Source: Muscardinus avellanarius (taxonomy: Eukaryota > Chordata > Mammalia > Rodentia > Gliridae). Taken from it: a DNA stretch of 64,000 bases. This document shows positions 54,268 to 64,000 of this stretch, piece after piece. The DNA lies in NCBI GenBank assembly GCA_963383645.1, contig OY726557.1, forward strand, positions 155,249,201 to 155,313,200, written 5' to 3'. A program made the translations under genes and the position numbers. Under the pieces are notes generated by a model. That model did no database searches. It saw only the letters and a program-made list of their open reading frames with translations, and had not been told where the DNA came from. Within the stretch, counting starts at the first letter, position 1; every line of letters starts with the position of its first letter.

Positions 54268-54443
54268 GGTGGTACTGGTGTTCCTGGAAACCCTTCTACC
54301 TCCGGGATACACTCCCAGACCTATTTTATACTTTTTTTTTTTTTTTTTTTTTTGAGACAGGGTCTCTTAAGCCAGCGTGGGTGGCTTCAAACCTGCACTA
54401 TCCTCCTGTCTCCGCCTATAAGTCTACGCCACCACGCCCGGCA
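54268..54443 (-). mobile_element. Young-type B1-dID SINE with TTTC tail
   Basis: GGTGGTACTGGTGTTCCTGG, CCTCCGGGATACACTCCCAG, a long T-run in the linker, CTTAAGCCAGCGTGGGTGGC, and an end CACCACGCCCGGC. A small deletion removes most of the 'CCTCCCAAGCGCGGGGATTAC' block. Confidence 0.9.
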
Positions 54444-55894
54444 TGGCTCTTAGTTTTAATATGTATCTTGTTACTAGAACATAAACTCCAGAAAAGCAAG
54501 ATATTTGCTCTATTACTGATATACCCTCAAACATCAATATTTTGAGTTATGGACGTTAGGATAAATAACATTTCTGATTGGATTAATTAAAATTTCTTAT
54601 GAGGTATCTACTTTTGTAACTTGCACTTCTTTTTTTGTTCAATAAATTCTTCCTAAGCATGTTCAGGTATTATTTAATATTTTGAAAAGTTATGTAGTTG
54701 TACTTGTTATATGTATATATACATACATATACACATACATATATATGTACAATGTAGTACAAACAAATGTGTGTATTGAATTTATGTTTAATTACTGAGA
54801 ACTCATTTATATATGAAATGAGTTAATGATATGCATTATTTTTAGTTTTTTGAATAGATATTAATCAATTTCTCAACTTTTAAAAAAGTGAACTGTACAT
54901 TCTTTCATGAATCAAGGTTTTATTTATATTGTTGCTGTTTTGGCAAATTATAGTGTTTCTTTCCTGATCCATCACTGTAGATATATATTTAAATTGACTT
55001 CTTTCTTATGTGGAATATGCATTGGACTATCTCATCAATCTAGTTCTGAAGTTATTCTCTCAATCCTAAGCCATATCTAAGTGAATATTTACTAGTCAGA
55101 CCATGAGCAGTAAATTTCAGAGCACACTGGAATTAATTTATCTCATATCAAATTATCATATTTTCTGATTCATACTTTATCTAAGCATCTTCATTCTCTG
55201 CATAACATAATACATATTAAAAGCCGAATTAGCTTTTGGCTTAATGACTATCAGTGAATTAAATACATCTCAAGATCTGCATGATGCTATTCTGCTTGTA
55301 CAATATTAGCTAATTCAAAATTAAAATTTACATGTTCAATCTTCTTGCTTCAGACTATGGGACATATATCCTATTTTGAACAGGCTTTTATGGAGAGTTT
55401 TTTTCTCCACAAAATGATATAATGTCAAATGTAAATTTAGTTATATTTTTTGTCATCTTATACAAGAATCTAAGAAAAGTACATTAATGGATACTATAGA
55501 TTTCTTCAGTGTGCTCCTTGGGGGCATATGGAATATATAAACTATAAGAGAAATTTTCATAAACTTGAAAATTAAATTATCATGAAAATCATTTTAAAAT
55601 CCATAATTATGATCTCATTTGTTCAGTGCCTCATAATTACAAAAGTAGTGCTAATGCATTATTTGTATGCTGGATACTGACTGTGACTGAAAATTAATAT
55701 AGATAACATAATCTGAAATATAAAATTTTTAATAATAGAATTCAGTGTTGGAAAATTTTTTGTATCAGTGGCAGCAGCATTGTGACAGTTGGATTGAAAT
55801 TCCAGGTGACTACTTTAGAGAAATCCACTGTACTTTGTTAATGGGCTCTTCTTTTTTTTTTAGTTTAGATGTACTTATTTATACTTACAACTTG

Positions 55895-55899
<5 letters not shown>
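54444..55899. other. Unique AT-rich intergenic DNA
   Basis: No gene or repeat recognised over about 1.4 kb. A short ATATACAT-type repeat occurs at 54708-54750. Confidence 0.5.

Positions 55900-55936
<37 letters not shown>
55900..55936. repeat. (TC)n microsatellite
   Basis: About 18 TC units, not attached to a recognised SINE. Confidence 0.95.
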
Positions 55937-55939
<3 letters not shown>

Positions 55940-55942
<3 letters not shown>

Positions 55943-56962
55943 TTCACTTTTTTCATTTCAAGATGATACTGTAATGATTTGGACCCAGGTGCCATCACCA
56001 CACAAGTTAACCAGTAAGCAAAAGACAGCTGCCACTGTGAGTTAAATATATTTTATATCTTCCCATTTGGGAATTTTGGAAAAGCACATTCAACACAAGG
56101 TCAGCAAAACACTTCTGAGGTTCACAGTTCATTGGGGAAATCAGCAGAAGGTCTGGCTACAGCTGGAACGTATGCAAATCGTCTTGGCATCACTTGCGAT
56201 TTCTGCCTTGCGGTATCTCAGGGTTGCCATTATTAAAAATGCATCAGCCAAGAGTAGTTACCTTCTACTCTTACATCCAAAAGGCCATGCCAGCAACTTA
56301 AAGGACTGTGATATCAAGGGTAATGAGATAGGTCAATGGGGAAGGTGTGCTTTATGAGGGTCTGGCAACCAACATAATAATAAGGCACAGCCTACTTCAA
56401 TTTTATTACTCATATTTATCAGAAGTAATTTTATCATGCTGCTTATCTATAAGGTCAGAAAGAGTATGCTATCTATGTTGAAGGTATCTTGAATACTTGT
56501 TGCTCAAGATATTTAGTAATTTTTTCCTGAATCTGTGTGCTATAATAAGCTCACAATGACTACTGAACAAATGAATTAATAACTTTTAGACATGAGTGTC
56601 TTAGAAGTTTTTCTATAACCATGGCTTGCAAATATTATGCAAATGTGTAAGAGAAAAGGAATAGGATGAAGGTTTTTCTTTTAATTGCAGTAAGGTAGCT
56701 TCAGAAAAAAAAATGGTTGTTGAATAGAGAGTCTGGGTTCTTTATGTTCAATCAGACAGCTTCTTCCACATTTTATATAGTGGTTTTGTTTTCTCTTTTC
56801 TTAACTAAAAAGCACCTTACTTTATCAAGTAAATAAGTAAATATTTGCAGATATCTAACATAATTTATGATTTTTCTATAAGAATGCAGACTAAATACTA
56901 AATGTCCTGGAAAATGATCTGCTAAATTATCCTGGAAAATAAGCAATATATGTTGCTATACC
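55940..56962. other. Intergenic DNA with an unassigned, more GC-balanced segment
   Basis: 56060-56360 stands out from the AT-rich background and contains a 96-codon plus-strand frame (56067-56357) with no domain I recognise. It could be an old transposon, a processed pseudogene fragment or conserved non-coding DNA. The rest is featureless. Confidence 0.45.
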
Positions 56963-56977
56963 CTTTACTTCATTTTT

Positions 56978-57181
56978 TTTTTTTTTTGTGTGTGTGTGTG
57001 TGTGGTACTGGGGTTCCTGGAAGCCCTTCTACCTCCAGGCTACACTCAAGACCTATTTTATGCTTTTTTTATTTTTGGAAATAGTGTATCTTAAGCCAGC
57101 GGGGCTGGCTTCGAGCCAGCGCAATCCTCCTGTCTCCGCCTCCCAAGAGCGGAGATTACAAACATATGCCACCACACCCGG
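56978..57181 (-). mobile_element. Young-type B1-dID SINE with (GT)n tail
   Basis: T-run and (GT)n, then GGTACTGGGGTTCCTGGAAG, CTTAAGCCAGCGGGGCTGGC, and an end GCCACCACACCCGGC. The direct repeat CTTTACTTCATTTTT lies at 56963-56977 and 57182-57196. Confidence 0.94.
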
Positions 57182-57196
57182 CTTTACTTCATTTTT

Positions 57197-58528
57197 ATAT
57201 TAGCACAATATAGAATCCTCCCTCTAAGATATTTAAAGGGATTAATTTTTTATAAAGTTTATTGCTAAACATAAATTAAAAATAAAAACTTTTGGAGCAT
57301 GTGTTGGCATTAATAGCAATTCCACTCAAAATATAAGTTAACTTTTTAGTAGATATTTGCATATTTTTAAAAGTCTTTTGATTTATTTATTCATTTTTTT
57401 ATTTTGTAAATTTAATAGCAATACAAATAAAATGACAACATTGTCTTGCTTGGATGTGGTGATTGCCCTGTGTGTTGAGCAGAACCTCTTTGTCTGTCCA
57501 GCAACACTGAGAGCCAGAGTTGGTGCACATGTAGAAACTGAGGCACATCTAGGGACACTGGGGACTGTCAACTCAGTACTGACAATCTTCTGTTGATAAA
57601 TGGACTAAAAAGATTGCTTTTCTTCAGCTTTATGAAAAAGTACAGTGTATAAAATTATACCAATACAAAATTATTGCTTTATATTTTGATATAACTTGCA
57701 CAATATTGATGAACATATTATTTGGATTTAAACACAAATAACTAACATTAAATATGACACTGTGTGATCTAATTAAGAGCTACTTCTTAGAAATCGCTCT
57801 TACTGGTAGCTTTAACAATTAGGTCATGAACATGAAACTTGGAACTACAGAATTCCAGACAACTGTGTCACCTTGTAGGTAGACGCAGAGGGGTGGCATG
57901 TTTATTTCAAGGATAAAGATGATTCCATATACTATTTTTGGCAAAAATAAAAACTCTAGGTAAGAAGTTCAGGGACTTTATTCTGGGAAACTTTTTTTTA
58001 ACATATGGTTTTTCTTACAGCATTATGTTTTTCTGTGGTGTAAGCTTTTCACTGCATATTATAGGTATTTGATAGCAGAATGGGAGGATAGGTCATTGAG
58101 TTCAGCCCAATTACATCTAAAAAAGAACATGCCATCTGTGCAAGCTAGGCAAAGGACACTGTTTTAAACTGGGGAGGGGATGAATCTCTCAGATCCTGTG
58201 GCTTTATGGTGAGATGCATGTCTGTATGTGTGTGATTTAAAATTCAAAATAGTATACTTATTTCTACATAATTTTCAAGATACATTTAAATCTCACTTGC
58301 AATGAAATTAAATATGTGATGGATGCAAAAATATGTAATGCAAGTAGCATTATTGCAAATAATCTTTCTGAACTTCAAGTTAAGAAAAAGTGAAGCATAA
58401 AAAATATTTTTGTCAACACCAAGATTTCTGGAAGATACCAGCTTACTCCACTTGTTTCAGTTTTCTCATCCAATTTAGTGAATGTGTAAGATGTTATTGA
58501 GGGTCCTTTAGGCTTTAAATATATATAA

Positions 58529-58530
<2 letters not shown>
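57197..58530. other. Unique intergenic DNA
   Basis: No gene recognised. A patch at 57430-57600 is less AT-rich, with open frames on both strands but no domain. Possibly an old MIR-like or other ancient repeat; not assignable. Confidence 0.45.

Positions 58531-58531
<1 letters not shown>

Positions 58532-58572
<41 letters not shown>
58532..58572. repeat. (TA)n microsatellite in SINE tail
   Basis: About 20 TA units directly abutting the 3' end of the minus-strand SINE. Confidence 0.96.
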
Positions 58573-58575
<3 letters not shown>

Positions 58576-58756
58576 TGGTCCTGGGGTTCCTGGAAACCCT
58601 TCTATCTCCGGGCTACACTCCCAGACCTATTTTATACATTTTTTATTTGGAAACAGGGTCTTTTAAGCCAGCCAGACTGGCTTCGAACCTGCGCAATCCT
58701 CTTGTCTCTGCTTCCCAAGCGCAGGGATTACAAGTGTGCGACACCACACCCAGCCC
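58573..58756 (-). mobile_element. Young-type B1-dID SINE with (TA)n tail
   Basis: TTGGTGGTCCTGGGGTTCCT, GGGCTACACTCCCAGACC, AGCCAGCCAGACTGGCTTCG, and an end ACACCACACCCAGCC. The related flanks TAGGCTTTA (about 58509) and TAAGCTTTA (about 58757) suggest an imperfect target duplication. Confidence 0.9.
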
Positions 58757-59038
58757 TAAGCTTTACACATTTTATATTGGTTAAACAAATGATATATATA
58801 AATTTTCAATACAAACTATGATATAAATAAAGGATACAATAAATGTTTGCTTTTCCAATTCTTTGCTTTATTTGGATCAAATTCTACTACAAATTATCTT
58901 ACCAATTTCATTCCAATATGCATAGCATAGCAAAATATTTTTATCATATTATAGTGCATTTTACATACAATATATATTGGAAAAACACATATTCAGAGGT
59001 TTAATTTCTCTTCAGTTTTAAAAAGACTCTCCTCTTGA

Positions 59039-59240
59039 TCTAGGTGTGGTGGTGTACACTTGCAATCCCAGTACTTGGGAGGCTGAGACAGGAGGATCAT
59101 GCGGGTTTGAAGCCAGCATCAGCTACTTAGTGAGACCCTGTTTCCAAATAAAATATAAAATAGGTCTGGGAGTGTAGCCCGGAGATAGAAAGTCCCTAGG
59201 TTTCATCTGCAGTAATGCAAAATAAATGAATAAATAAGGA
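59039..59240 (+). mobile_element. B1-dID SINE, plus strand
   Basis: TCTAGGTGTGGTGGTGTACA start, CAGTACTTGGGAGGCTGAGA, CAGCTACTTAGTGAGACCCT, ID half GGTCTGGGAGTGTAGCCCGG, and a tail of AAAT units leading into a microsatellite. Confidence 0.92.
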
Positions 59241-59241
59241 T

Positions 59242-59242
59242 A

Positions 59243-59331
<89 letters not shown>

Positions 59332-59360
59332 CATTATATATATATGTGTGTGTGTGTGTA
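59242..59360. repeat. Compound microsatellite (TC)n(TA)n(CA)n(TA)n(TG)n
   Basis: Five alternating dinucleotide blocks in about 120 bases downstream of the SINE tail. The CA and TG blocks around the TA core give partial self-complementarity (hairpin potential). Confidence 0.95.
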
Positions 59361-59754
59361 TAAATTAGTAAATGGTATATTATATCTGGAGAAATTTAAA
59401 TTCTATATTTAAGATATATGTTGCTTTTTATATTTCATTATGACTTAATATGTCATCAGTGTGTAATTTCAAAATATAACAGTAGGCTACTGGTAGTGCT
59501 CAGTCTCCTTTGTTAGTGGAAGAAAAGTTTCAGAAATAATTCAAATGTTAAATGTAATTGATTAGAACAAATTTTGTTATGAAACATCGATTTCAAAATT
59601 TATAGATCTTTTTAAATATTTGCAAAACACTGACACTTTATAATGCTCTGCAACAAGGTCTCTTTATGAAGTTCTCAAACTTACTGTAATGTTTCATTGG
59701 CATATAGTGGGTAGTAGAAAAATCATAACCTTTAAATTCTAAGTCCAAACTCCA

Positions 59755-59759
<5 letters not shown>
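59361..59759. other. Unique AT-rich intergenic DNA
   Basis: No gene or repeat recognised. Confidence 0.5.
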
Positions 59760-59785
<26 letters not shown>

Positions 59786-59972
59786 TTATTTATTGTGGTA
59801 CTAGGGATGGGACCCAGGGGTTAAAGTTAAACCTCCAAGTTAAACCCTCAGCCCTATTTTTTATTCTTTATTTTAAAGCAGTGTCTCACTGAGTTGCAAA
59901 GGGCCTCACTAAATAGCTGAAGTTGTTATTTAGGAACTGTGATTCTCCTGTCTCACTCTCCTGAATGCTTCT
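59760..59972 (-). mobile_element. B1-dID SINE with (ATTT)n tail, 5'-truncated B1 half
   Basis: (ATTT)n at 59760-59790, GGTACTAGGGATGGGACCCA, a duplicated AAGTTAAACC segment, GAGTTGCAAAGGGCCTC, CTCCTGTCTCACTCTCC. The copy stops before the final GCCACCACGCCCGGC block. Confidence 0.82.
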
Positions 59973-60295
59973 TTCTATCAGACATCTTTTAAATAAGTAT
60001 TGTAATGTCCTACTAAATCCAGAATTTCCTGCAGTGAACTTTATCCTAATTTAAAGTATTCTTGCATGCATTTTTTCTGTCATTTTTTCCAGCATAGGAC
60101 ACTGCATTTGATGCATACTAAGTAATAATGAGCTTACTAGAACCTCATCAATTAATGAGAAGTTATGCCCTTTTTAAGCTCAGTCTTCTCATATGTATTC
60201 TTTGTATATATACATTCATACATACATCATATTGAAATAATTTTTTAAAGTTTCTATAAAAATAGATTTGATACTTTTTTTGCTTTGAGATAATT

Positions 60296-60418
60296 GAGCC
60301 AGGCATAGTGATAAATGCCTATAATCCTAGTACTTGGGAGCCTTAGATAGGAGGATGGCAGGTTCAAAGGCAGCTGTGGTAAGTTAGCATAAAAATGTTG
60401 CAAAAAAAATTAAAAAGG
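60296..60418 (+). mobile_element. Partial B1-dID SINE (B1 half only)
   Basis: GAGCCAGGCATAGTGATAAA start, CTAGTACTTGGGAGCC, GGAGGATGGCAGGTTCAAAG, and an A-rich linker. The ID half is absent, and the copy is followed immediately by an L1. Confidence 0.8.
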
Positions 60419-60421
60419 GGT

Positions 60422-61158
60422 CAATAAAATGTTATTGTGTGCATACCCCATAGTTTTGTGATTACAAACAACAAAAAATTCATCTGTTGATGGACATCTT
60501 GGCTGGTTCCATAGTTTGGCAATTCTAAATTGTGTAACTATGAACATAGATGCACATGCATTAGTTTGGCAGTTTGGCTTCCATTCTTTTGGGTTGATGC
60601 CCAGCAGTGGTATTGCTTGATAATATGGTAGATTCATTTTCATTCTTCTGAGGATCCACCAGACTATTTGCCAAAGTGGCTGCAGTAATTTGTAATCCCA
60701 GTAACAATGTATTAGTGTTCCCACTTATCTACATCCTTGCCAGTATTTATTATTGTTTTGTTTTTAATGGTGGTCATTCTAATAATTGGCTGAACTGGAA
60801 AACATTATGCAAAATGAGATTAGTCAGTTACAAAAAGTAAAAAATTAGTTGCTGTCCCTAATATGCAGAAACTAGGGAGAAAAAGATCACAAAACCAACT
60901 CTATTAAGGAAGAAAAAAAACATAGTTGAGTAAATGAGGCAATCTAAGAGGGAAATGAGTAGAAGAGAAAAATTCTTTAACATAAATGAGATACATTCAT
61001 AAACATCAAAGTCAATCACTAAGCCAAACATGAGAAAGAGGGAGGGGGAATTGGAGAAGGGCTAAATAATCATTGTGTGCATGTATACCTCTACCATCTT
61101 TTACCTCATTAAGATATATGACTACAGTGCACCAATAAAATTTTTTTAAAAGAAAAAA
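60422..61158 (+). mobile_element. L1 with 5' inversion, plus-strand 3' end
   Basis: The left part (60422 to about 60785) is antisense ORF2 C-terminus (minus-strand frame 60410-60724 with LLGINPKEWKPNCQTN and AKLWNQPRCPSTDE). The right part (about 60790-61158) is sense 3'UTR (AACTGGAAAACATTATGC, CAATCACTAAGCCAAACATG, terminal CAGTGCACCAATAAAATT). Head-to-head arrangement, as in the copies at 28241 and 32281. Confidence 0.88.
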
Positions 61159-61159
61159 C

Positions 61160-62092
61160 ATCTTGTAATCATCCAGACAAAAATAACTAATATAAAGGAA
61201 CATAAATTAAAAATGTAGAGAAGTTAACACTAAAAAATACAAGAAAATTTTAATGAAACTTTCCAAAAGAATGCAAGTTTTTTATTAGTTGACTAAAATG
61301 CATTTTATAGCATGCTGTGTGAAAGCAAATAAATTGTTAGGTAATAAATATATAGTAGACAATTTGAAGTATAAATATAATTAAAAGGATTTTTTTACAA
61401 ATATATTCAATCACAATAAAAAGGTGGGGGAGGAAGCTGGTTTTTAGCTCATTCATAAGATGACCCTGATTTAATCAACAGAACCATAAAGACCCAGAAA
61501 AGAAATTTATCGGTATCTGTGACTGATTCTTATATTTAATTTATCAAATTATCAGAGAAAATATTTTTTCTGTCAACAAATGTAAAGCTGTTTTAGCTGA
61601 CATCTAAATCCTTCTCAAGCCAACAACATATCATAGTTTTCTTCACCATAAATAAAAAATAGAATTCTTCATGTTTTATGCACTTACTATTATTTTAAAT
61701 GACTTATTATTAAAAGAGTAAGCAAACAGTGAGTCACCAGAGTAATAGAATGAGACACACTCAACTTTATGGTATACAAGGAAAATGTCTAAGGCATTTA
61801 TCTAATTTAGCAACCTTACAGAAAGTCTATATAAAGAAGAAAAGATATACAGTCTATGGATATCTAAGGAATAGACTATAGATTCAGTACCATACCAAGT
61901 ATCCAGTGATTTCCATAAAAAATGTTGCATAACCAAAATAAAATGTATGTGATATCAACACCAAAGTTAATATCAGCACTAAATATTTTTCAAATGACTT
62001 TCCAAAATAAAAAACAATAATATGTCTACAATTAGTTTTTCTTTTTCTTTTTAAATTAGCAAGAAATAATATTTTCATTCTGTTACATACAC
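61160..62092. other. Unique AT-rich intergenic DNA
   Basis: No gene or repeat recognised. Confidence 0.5.
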
Positions 62093-62094
62093 AT

Positions 62095-62458
62095 TTTTCA
62101 TTTTTTTCAAATTTTTTATTGGTGCATTGTAGTCATACACCCTAATGGGATACAAAATGCTGGAGACATACATGTACACATCACCCAATTAGCCCTAACC
62201 TAATTCCCACCCCATTCCTTCCCCCTCCCTCCTTCTCATGTTTGGCTTAGTGATTGACTTTGATATCTTTGTAAATGAACCTTATGTACATTACAGGATT
62301 TCTCTTCCCCTCTCCCATCCCCTCAGTTAAGTCACTTTATTTGCTCATTTATAGTGTCTCCTTCTTTGTCTAAAGTTCCTCCTATGACCCATTTTCTTCC
62401 TAAATTCCACATTAGGGAGAGCATCTATTTTCTTATTTTCTGTGACTGAGTAATCTTT
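62095..62458 (-). mobile_element. L1 3'UTR, minus strand
   Basis: CAAATTTTTTATTGGTGCATTG (3' end), TAGTCATACACCCTAATGGG, polypyrimidine, TTAGTGATTGACTTTGATAT, AGGGAGAGCATC and TGTGACTGAGTAATC. 5'-truncated before ORF2. Its potential cleavage site is altered (ACCCTAATG instead of ATCTTAATG). Confidence 0.9.
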
Positions 62459-62514
62459 TGATATATGTTAACTTTGTGAAACAACTAAATCAAACCAAAA
62501 AATCCACTATTTCA

Positions 62515-62695
62515 CCCCCCTCTTCCTCTTCTTCTTCTTCTTCCTCTTCCTCTTCCTCTTCTTCTTCTTCTTCTTCTTCTTCTTCTTCTTCTTCTTCTTC
62601 TTCTTCTTCTTCTTCTTCTTCTTCTTCTCCTTCTCCTTCTCCTTCTCCTTCTTCTCCTTCTCCTCCTTCTCCTTCTTCTTCTCCATCTTATTCTT
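62515..62695. repeat. (TTC)n / (TCC)n polypyrimidine microsatellite
   Basis: About 180 bases of mixed TTC, TTCCTC and TTCTCC units; one strand is almost entirely purine. The serine-rich and lysine-rich frames here are repeat translations. Confidence 0.97.
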
Positions 62696-62696
62696 A

Positions 62697-62870
62697 TTCA
62701 TTACTAGGGACTGAATCAAGAGGCATTCTATCTCCAAGCTACACCCTCATTGCTATTCTGTTTTGATGCTGGGTTTTGCTAAGTTGCTGAGGCTGTCTTT
62801 CAAGCTACAATACTTCTGTCTCAGCCACTTTAGTAGTGGGATTAGAGGCATGCACCATCACTCCTGGCTA
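62697..62870 (-). mobile_element. Diverged B1-dID SINE with TTC tail
   Basis: TTACTAGGGACTGAATCAAG, CTCCAAGCTACACCCTC, AAGTTGCTGAGGCTGTC, TTAGTAGTGGGATTAGAGGC and an end CACTCCTGGCT. The upstream polypyrimidine array occupies the tail position. Confidence 0.82.
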
Positions 62871-62874
62871 GATT

Positions 62875-63450
62875 TTTTTCTTCAAATAGTCTTTTCTCTC
62901 ACATTCTACCCCATCCCTTTAATGGAAACTGGTAGCTAAAGTTTCCATTGAAAATAGGTTTACCATTATGAACAAATATAAGGAGGATAACAAGTAGAGA
63001 GCTGGAATGAAATATGTTTTCTCTGACTTCAATTTTTTACCAAAATGTCATCTGTAGCAAAATGTCAATATAATTACAGTGCACTGACACTTCACTGTAG
63101 AAAAGTCATTTATTGTAAGAAACAAGATAGAATATTAGTCATTTTCTTGTAGAAAGTATGAGTATCTATTTTTTTGTTTTAGATAATATATAATTCATAC
63201 TTTATATATAAATTTTAAAACTAAAACTATTTAAAAATTTTTTTCAACATTTTCTTCTGGTCATATTTTACCATGAAGCAGATCATTTGGAATGCATATT
63301 TCTTTCTTATTTAGCATATAATAAAATGTTTAGTTATAAAATATTTTTATATTTGGTGTATATAGCTATTTTCATTATTATATACCCATGTTTATATAAA
63401 AACAAATATACTTAATAAACAAAAATATTGCTTTAGACTTAGACATTCAG
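62875..63450. other. Unique AT-rich intergenic DNA
   Basis: No gene or repeat recognised. Confidence 0.5.
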
Positions 63451-63452
63451 AG

Positions 63453-63638
63453 ATTGGTGGTGCACGCTTGTAATCCCCGTGGTTGGGAGGCAGAGACAGG
63501 GGCATCGCACAGGTTCGAAGCCAGCCGCGCACGCTGGCTTAGGAGACCGTGTTTCCAAATATAAAATGTAAAAATAGATCTGGGAGTGTAGCCCGGAGGT
63601 AGAAGGGCTTCCAGAAACCCCAGTACCATAAAAAAAAT
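63453..63638 (+). mobile_element. Young-type B1-dID SINE, plus strand, short 5' truncation
   Basis: The first few bases (GCCGGGC) are missing. The copy then runs ATTGGTGGTGCACGCTTGTA, GCACACGCTGGCTTAGGAG-like junction, ID half GGGAGTGTAGCCCGGAGG, AACCCCAGTACC and an A tail. The antisense frames of 60-97 codons over it are SINE translations. Confidence 0.9.
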
Positions 63639-63639
63639 T

Positions 63640-64000
63640 GAGTAACTTTAGGTAAGCTATTTTACCTCCCAATAATTTATTTTTCTCATTTTTAAAATGA
63701 GAAGAGTAGTAGTGTATGTGTCCTTGGTTCATTATACTATTTTAACAAAATAATATGAATAAATCTCCTTACTTATAGTGTATCAAGTGGCTGTTATTAA
63801 TAGAACTAACACCAGTATAGATGAACTTAAGACAGGTTAGATGTAATTTTATAAATATTTAAATTGCAGAAAACACAAACTTGTGAAATCTGTGTCAAAC
63901 ACAGTTCTTTATAATTGACTGGGTGATATGCTCAAATAAATAACATATGATAAGTTACACACATAAATACTTAACCCCATTTGTAGTGTAAAAGTTGTAA
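63640..64000. other. Unique AT-rich intergenic DNA to window end
   Basis: No gene or repeat recognised. Confidence 0.5.

Noticed and set aside
57383..57596. Overlapping 62- and 79-codon frames on both strands
   Set aside because: Short, domain-free and mutually antisense; no splice or promoter context recognisable.
62458..62766. Serine-rich 102-codon frame and its lysine-rich antisense
   Set aside because: Translation of the TTC/TCC microsatellite and part of a SINE.

Overview
This window is nuclear DNA from a mammal, most likely a squirrel-related rodent (Sciuridae, such as a ground squirrel or marmot). The main clue is about three dozen copies of one short SINE. Each copy joins a 7SL/B1-like left half (ending in the typical CCTCCCAAG...GGATTACAAG...CCACCACGCCCGGC when read in antisense) to a tRNA/ID-like right half (GGGTGTAGC..GGAGGTAGAA...CCCCAGTACC). 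That is the architecture of the B1-dID family known from squirrels, dormice and relatives. The species call is inference. I see no protein-coding gene, structural RNA gene, operon or CRISPR array. All open frames present are L1 ORF2 pieces, repeat translations or chance frames. The window is an AT-rich, gene-poor intergenic or deep intronic stretch dominated by retrotransposons.

Layout. 1-12.4 kb: unique AT-rich DNA with scattered B1-dID SINEs, an antisense L1 (7.8-9.3 kb) and an old rearranged L1 (10.8-11.5 kb). 12.4-17.9 kb: the most informative part, a three-layer nest. An old L1 3'UTR is split by a younger L1 with a 5' inversion, and that L1 is split by a complete-ended endogenous retrovirus on the minus strand (13905-17387). 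The retrovirus has two 324-bp LTRs, a tRNA-Phe-like primer site, a 5-bp target duplication, a CpG-rich 2.8-kb body with no recognisable gag, pol or env, and a 44-bp tandem array. 18-34 kb: L1 3' ends of several ages, SINEs and a polypyrimidine tract. 34-44 kb: older material, including an ERVL-like LTR and a MaLR LTR whose internal CT run has grown to about 620 bp. 44-47.9 kb: mostly unassigned. 47.9-50.5 kb: the longest L1, 2.64 kb, 5'-truncated, with an 11-bp target duplication. 52.7-54.1 kb: two solo LTRs, one of the same family as the 14-17 kb element and one gammaretrovirus-like. 54-64 kb: unique DNA, SINEs, microsatellites and L1 tails.

The elements are linked by one mechanism. L1 proteins moved both the L1s and the SINEs. 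Target duplications, TT/AA-type cleavage sites and repeated twin-priming inversions are all readable here. SINE tails have repeatedly become microsatellites. The least familiar item is the short gene-less retrovirus family with its hairpin-forming, YY1-like tandem array; it is the best candidate for something undescribed.
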